Assembly (NCBI RefSeq): GCF_038002345.1
Contig: NZ_JBBOCJ010000001.1
Coordinates: 6,882,001-6,946,000, forward strand
Source of the DNA: Paenibacillus sp. FSL M7-0420
GTDB taxonomy: Bacteria; Bacillota; Bacilli; Paenibacillales; Paenibacillaceae
Direction: 5' to 3'
Length of the DNA stretch: 64,000 bases
Part shown: positions 62,141-64,000 of the stretch, in pieces
Layout: each line of letters begins with the position of its first letter
Position numbering within the stretch: the first letter of the stretch is position 1
Position numbers and translations under genes: made by a program
The notes under the pieces: generated by a model
The model's database searches: none
Told to the model about the DNA's origin: nothing
Seen by the model: only the letters and a program-made list of their open reading frames with translations

Positions 62141-63523
62141 ATGATGGAAGCAAGTAAGCCCAAGACATTCAACTTAATGAAGCTGACCTGGCCGATCTTC
62201 CTGGAGCTGTTCCTGTTCATGCTCATGGGCAGTATGGATACCTTCATGATCAGCTCTGTGTCCGATGATGCGGTCTCCGGTGTCGGAGCGGCCAATCAGA
62301 TTATTGCCATAGCCATTCTGGCGCTTAGTGTCATCGGGAACGGCGCGGCGATCGTCGTGTCGCAATACCTCGGCTCCAAGCAGCCCAAAGAAGCCGCCAG
62401 AGTGATCGGCAATGCAGTTACCCTGAATCTTGCGGTAGGGATTATACTCAGCACAGTCATGCTGCTGCTCGGAGGCCATCTGCTGCAGGCGCTGAACGTG
62501 AAGGGTGACATTCTCGCCTACGCCCGCTCGTATATCAACATTGTCGGAGGCGCGATCTTCCTGCAGGCCCTCATCAACGCGCTGGCCGCCACCATCCGGA
62601 CCCACGGCTTCACCAAGCAGACGATGGCGGTATCGCTGCTGATGAACGTTATCCATGTCGGCGGCAACTATCTGCTGATCTTCGGCCATTTCGGGCTGCC
62701 TGCGCTCGGCGTGGAGGGTGCGGCCGTGTCAACTGTGATCAGCCGCTCCATCGCTCTCTTGATCTTCTTCCTGCTGCTCTACCGCATTATGGAGGTACGA
62801 GTGAAATGGAGCTATTACGTTCACCTCTCCAAGAAATACGTGCTGCAGATTCTCAAAATCGGTATTCCGTCCGCCTTCGAATCAGTAATGTACCAGTGCT
62901 GCCAGCTAGTCTTCACCCTGTACATCACCTATTTGGGGGCCGAGGCCATGGCAACCCGCCAGTATGCGGTTAATATCTCGAACTACATCTTCCTGTTCAG
63001 CGTAGCGGTGGCAATGGGGACCTCAATTATTGTAGGGCATCTTGTAGGTGCAAAACGGACGCAGGAGGCTTACTCACGGGTGTTCACCAGTGTAAAGTGG
63101 GCACTGCTGGTCACAGTCCTCATGGACCTGATCGTCATTCTGTTCCGCAAGCCGCTGCTGGGCCTGTTCACGGATAATGAGCTGATTAGCGCCATGGGCG
63201 CCCAGGTCATCCTGCTCAGCTTCTTCCTGGAGACCGGACGGACCTGCAATCTGGTCATTATCAACTCGTTGCGCGCGTCGGGCGATGCCAAGTTCCCGGT
63301 CTACATGGGCATGATTTCCATGGTGTGCATGAGTCTGCCGCTGGGCTACTTCCTGGTGTTCACACTTGATCTGGGTCTGGCCGGGGTATGGCTGGCCACA
63401 GCGTTCGACGAATGGGTGCGGGCCGTCATTATGTACTTCCGCTGGAAAAGCAGAGCCTGGGAGAAGCATGGCCTGATCCAGCACGAACCGCCGGAAGCCG
63501 CCCCGGCAGCTCCGGCACACTAA
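62141..63523 (+). CDS. MATE-family efflux transporter
   Basis: This 460-residue twelve-helix exporter is of the MATE family (NorM/DinF-like): TWPIFLELFLFMLMGSMDTFMISSVSDDAVSGVGAANQI, RTHGFTKQTMAVSLLMNVIHVGGNYLLIF and VAVAMGTSIIVGHLVGAKRTQEAY. It exports cationic drugs by ion exchange. Adjacent ATG codons give start 62141 or 62144, with AGAAGG upstream. It is monocistronic; a strong terminator follows. Confidence 0.9.
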   Translation: MMEASKPKTFNLMKLTWPIFLELFLFMLMGSMDTFMISSVSDDAVSGVGAANQIIAIAILALSVIGNGAAIVVSQYLGSKQPKEAARVIGNAVTLNLAVGIILSTVMLLLGGHLLQALNVKGDILAYARSYINIVGGAIFLQALINALAATIRTHGFTKQTMAVSLLMNVIHVGGNYLLIFGHFGLPALGVEGAAVSTVISRSIALLIFFLLLYRIMEVRVKWSYYVHLSKKYVLQILKIGIPSAFESVMYQCCQLVFTLYITYLGAEAMATRQYAVNISNYIFLFSVAVAMGTSIIVGHLVGAKRTQEAYSRVFTSVKWALLVTVLMDLIVILFRKPLLGLFTDNELISAMGAQVILLSFFLETGRTCNLVIINSLRASGDAKFPVYMGMISMVCMSLPLGYFLVFTLDLGLAGVWLATAFDEWVRAVIMYFRWKSRAWEKHGLIQHEPPEAAPAAPAH

Positions 63524-63560
63524 CTCTGCGGCAGCTCCTCAGGGCCGGCTCGCACACAAA

Positions 63561-63609
63561 TAAGGGATGCTAATCAGCCACCGGAAATACGGCTGATTAG
63601 CATCCCTTT
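63561..63609. terminator. Strong bidirectional terminator
   Basis: AAGGGATGCTAATCAGCC and its exact complement flank a short loop, with TTT at the right end. It separates the MATE gene from the convergent binding-protein gene. Confidence 0.85.
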
Positions 63610-63629
63610 GTCGTAAGCTTGGCCCATGC

Positions 63630-64000
63630 TCAGTTCCCCTTGGCTACTGCAACCTTATGTCTGGCTGCGAACTGCTCCGGCGTGACTGCTTTGCCGAACA
63701 GCGCCTGGATCATATCCAGATGGACCTGGGCAGCATTCGGCTTCATCTGCACATCCGCGAACAGGGTAATACTGCCGGCATTGTTCAATTCATTCAGCAG
63801 ATCCACGTATAGCTGCGGCAGCTCCTCATTCGTGGTATCGACCTTGGTCGCCGGAATCACCCCCGCACTCGTCACTGAAGCCTCGCCCCATTTGAAGACA
63901 AAGTATTCGACAAAAGCCTTGGCCTCCTCCTTCACCCTCGACGATTCCGCTACGAACAGTCCGACACCCGGACCGCCTACCCAGTCCCCCGAATTCCCCT
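63630..64000 (-). CDS. ABC substrate-binding protein, C-terminal part (cut by window)
   Basis: The frame is open to the right window edge (the codon series begins ...NSGDWVGGPGVGLFVAESSRVKE), so the gene continues beyond 64000. The visible 123 residues are typical of the end of a sugar-type (MalE/UgpB) solute-binding protein: GVGLFVAES, AKAFVEYFVFKWGE, GVIPATKVDT and VHLDMIQALFGKAVTPEQ. The start and signal peptide are outside the window. The ligand cannot be judged. Confidence 0.7.
   Translation of the reverse strand, partial: GNSGDWVGGPGVGLFVAESSRVKEEAKAFVEYFVFKWGEASVTSAGVIPATKVDTTNEELPQLYVDLLNELNNAGSITLFADVQMKPNAAQVHLDMIQALFGKAVTPEQFAARHKVAVAKGN

Overview
The window looks like a chromosomal segment of a Paenibacillus-type Gram-positive bacterium. 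The support is Bacillus-style GGAGG ribosome binding sites, sigma-A promoters, GlnR- and CcpA-type operators, a 97 per cent coding layout of metabolic operons, and proteins whose closest remembered relatives are Bacillus/Paenibacillus (HxlR, MhqR-type MarR, PotABCD, PucR, MprF, class D sortase). No rRNA, tRNA, phage, origin or CRISPR locus was seen.

Left part (1-15.5 kb): a bioY gene diverges from an ECF module in which the second ATPase and the EcfT membrane protein are fused into one 596-residue chain. After a terminator and a 7-unit hairpin-repeat array comes mprF, then a small FlxA-like protein and two efflux genes (DMT and MFS). Next is an mhq-like quinone/catechol resistance operon (doxX, ring-cleaving dioxygenase, esterase) facing its MarR regulator, with palindromic operators. 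Menaquinone futalosine-pathway genes mqnB-mqnD and a methyltransferase follow.

15.6-18.1 kb: an HTH-TPR receptor of the RRNPP type is followed, overlapping its 3' end, by an unannotated 47-residue secreted pro-peptide ending in SHGVGGS. This is a candidate cell-cell communication pair (Alo/AimR-like). A PD-(D/E)XK nuclease-fold protein lies just downstream.

18.4-32.1 kb: a potABCD polyamine operon and an aromatic-acid exporter, then an eight-gene minus-strand operon that reads as a complete cyanuric acid to biuret to allophanate to ammonia route (biuret amidohydrolase, ABC importer, cyanuric acid amidohydrolase, cupin, PucR regulator, allophanate hydrolase). A perfect GlnR/TnrA box lies in its leader, tying it to nitrogen limitation.

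32.5-43.5 kb: a c-di-GMP-I riboswitch precedes a FapA/DUF342 protein. An aldo/keto reductase follows, then hcp diverging from a Crp/Fnr regulator over a palindrome, an aldehyde dehydrogenase, a PBP-PAS-GGDEF-EAL sensor and a LacI regulator.

43.5-45.6 kb is a degraded accessory island: an SdpA-like fragment, an AT-rich orphan gene, the 5' end of a group II intron, a 328-bp element with terminal inverted repeats, a 51-bp tandem array and a second hairpin array.

45.6-54 kb: a disaccharide operon (binding protein, two permeases, and a GH65 phosphorylase fused to beta-phosphoglucomutase) under a LacI repressor with a 34-bp palindrome and a perfect cre site. 54-64 kb: an LLM flavoprotein, an LPDTA surface protein with its class D sortase, pepT, an OYE-family reductase, hxlR, the formaldehyde-fixing hxlAB pair, a MATE exporter and a truncated ABC binding protein running off the right edge.
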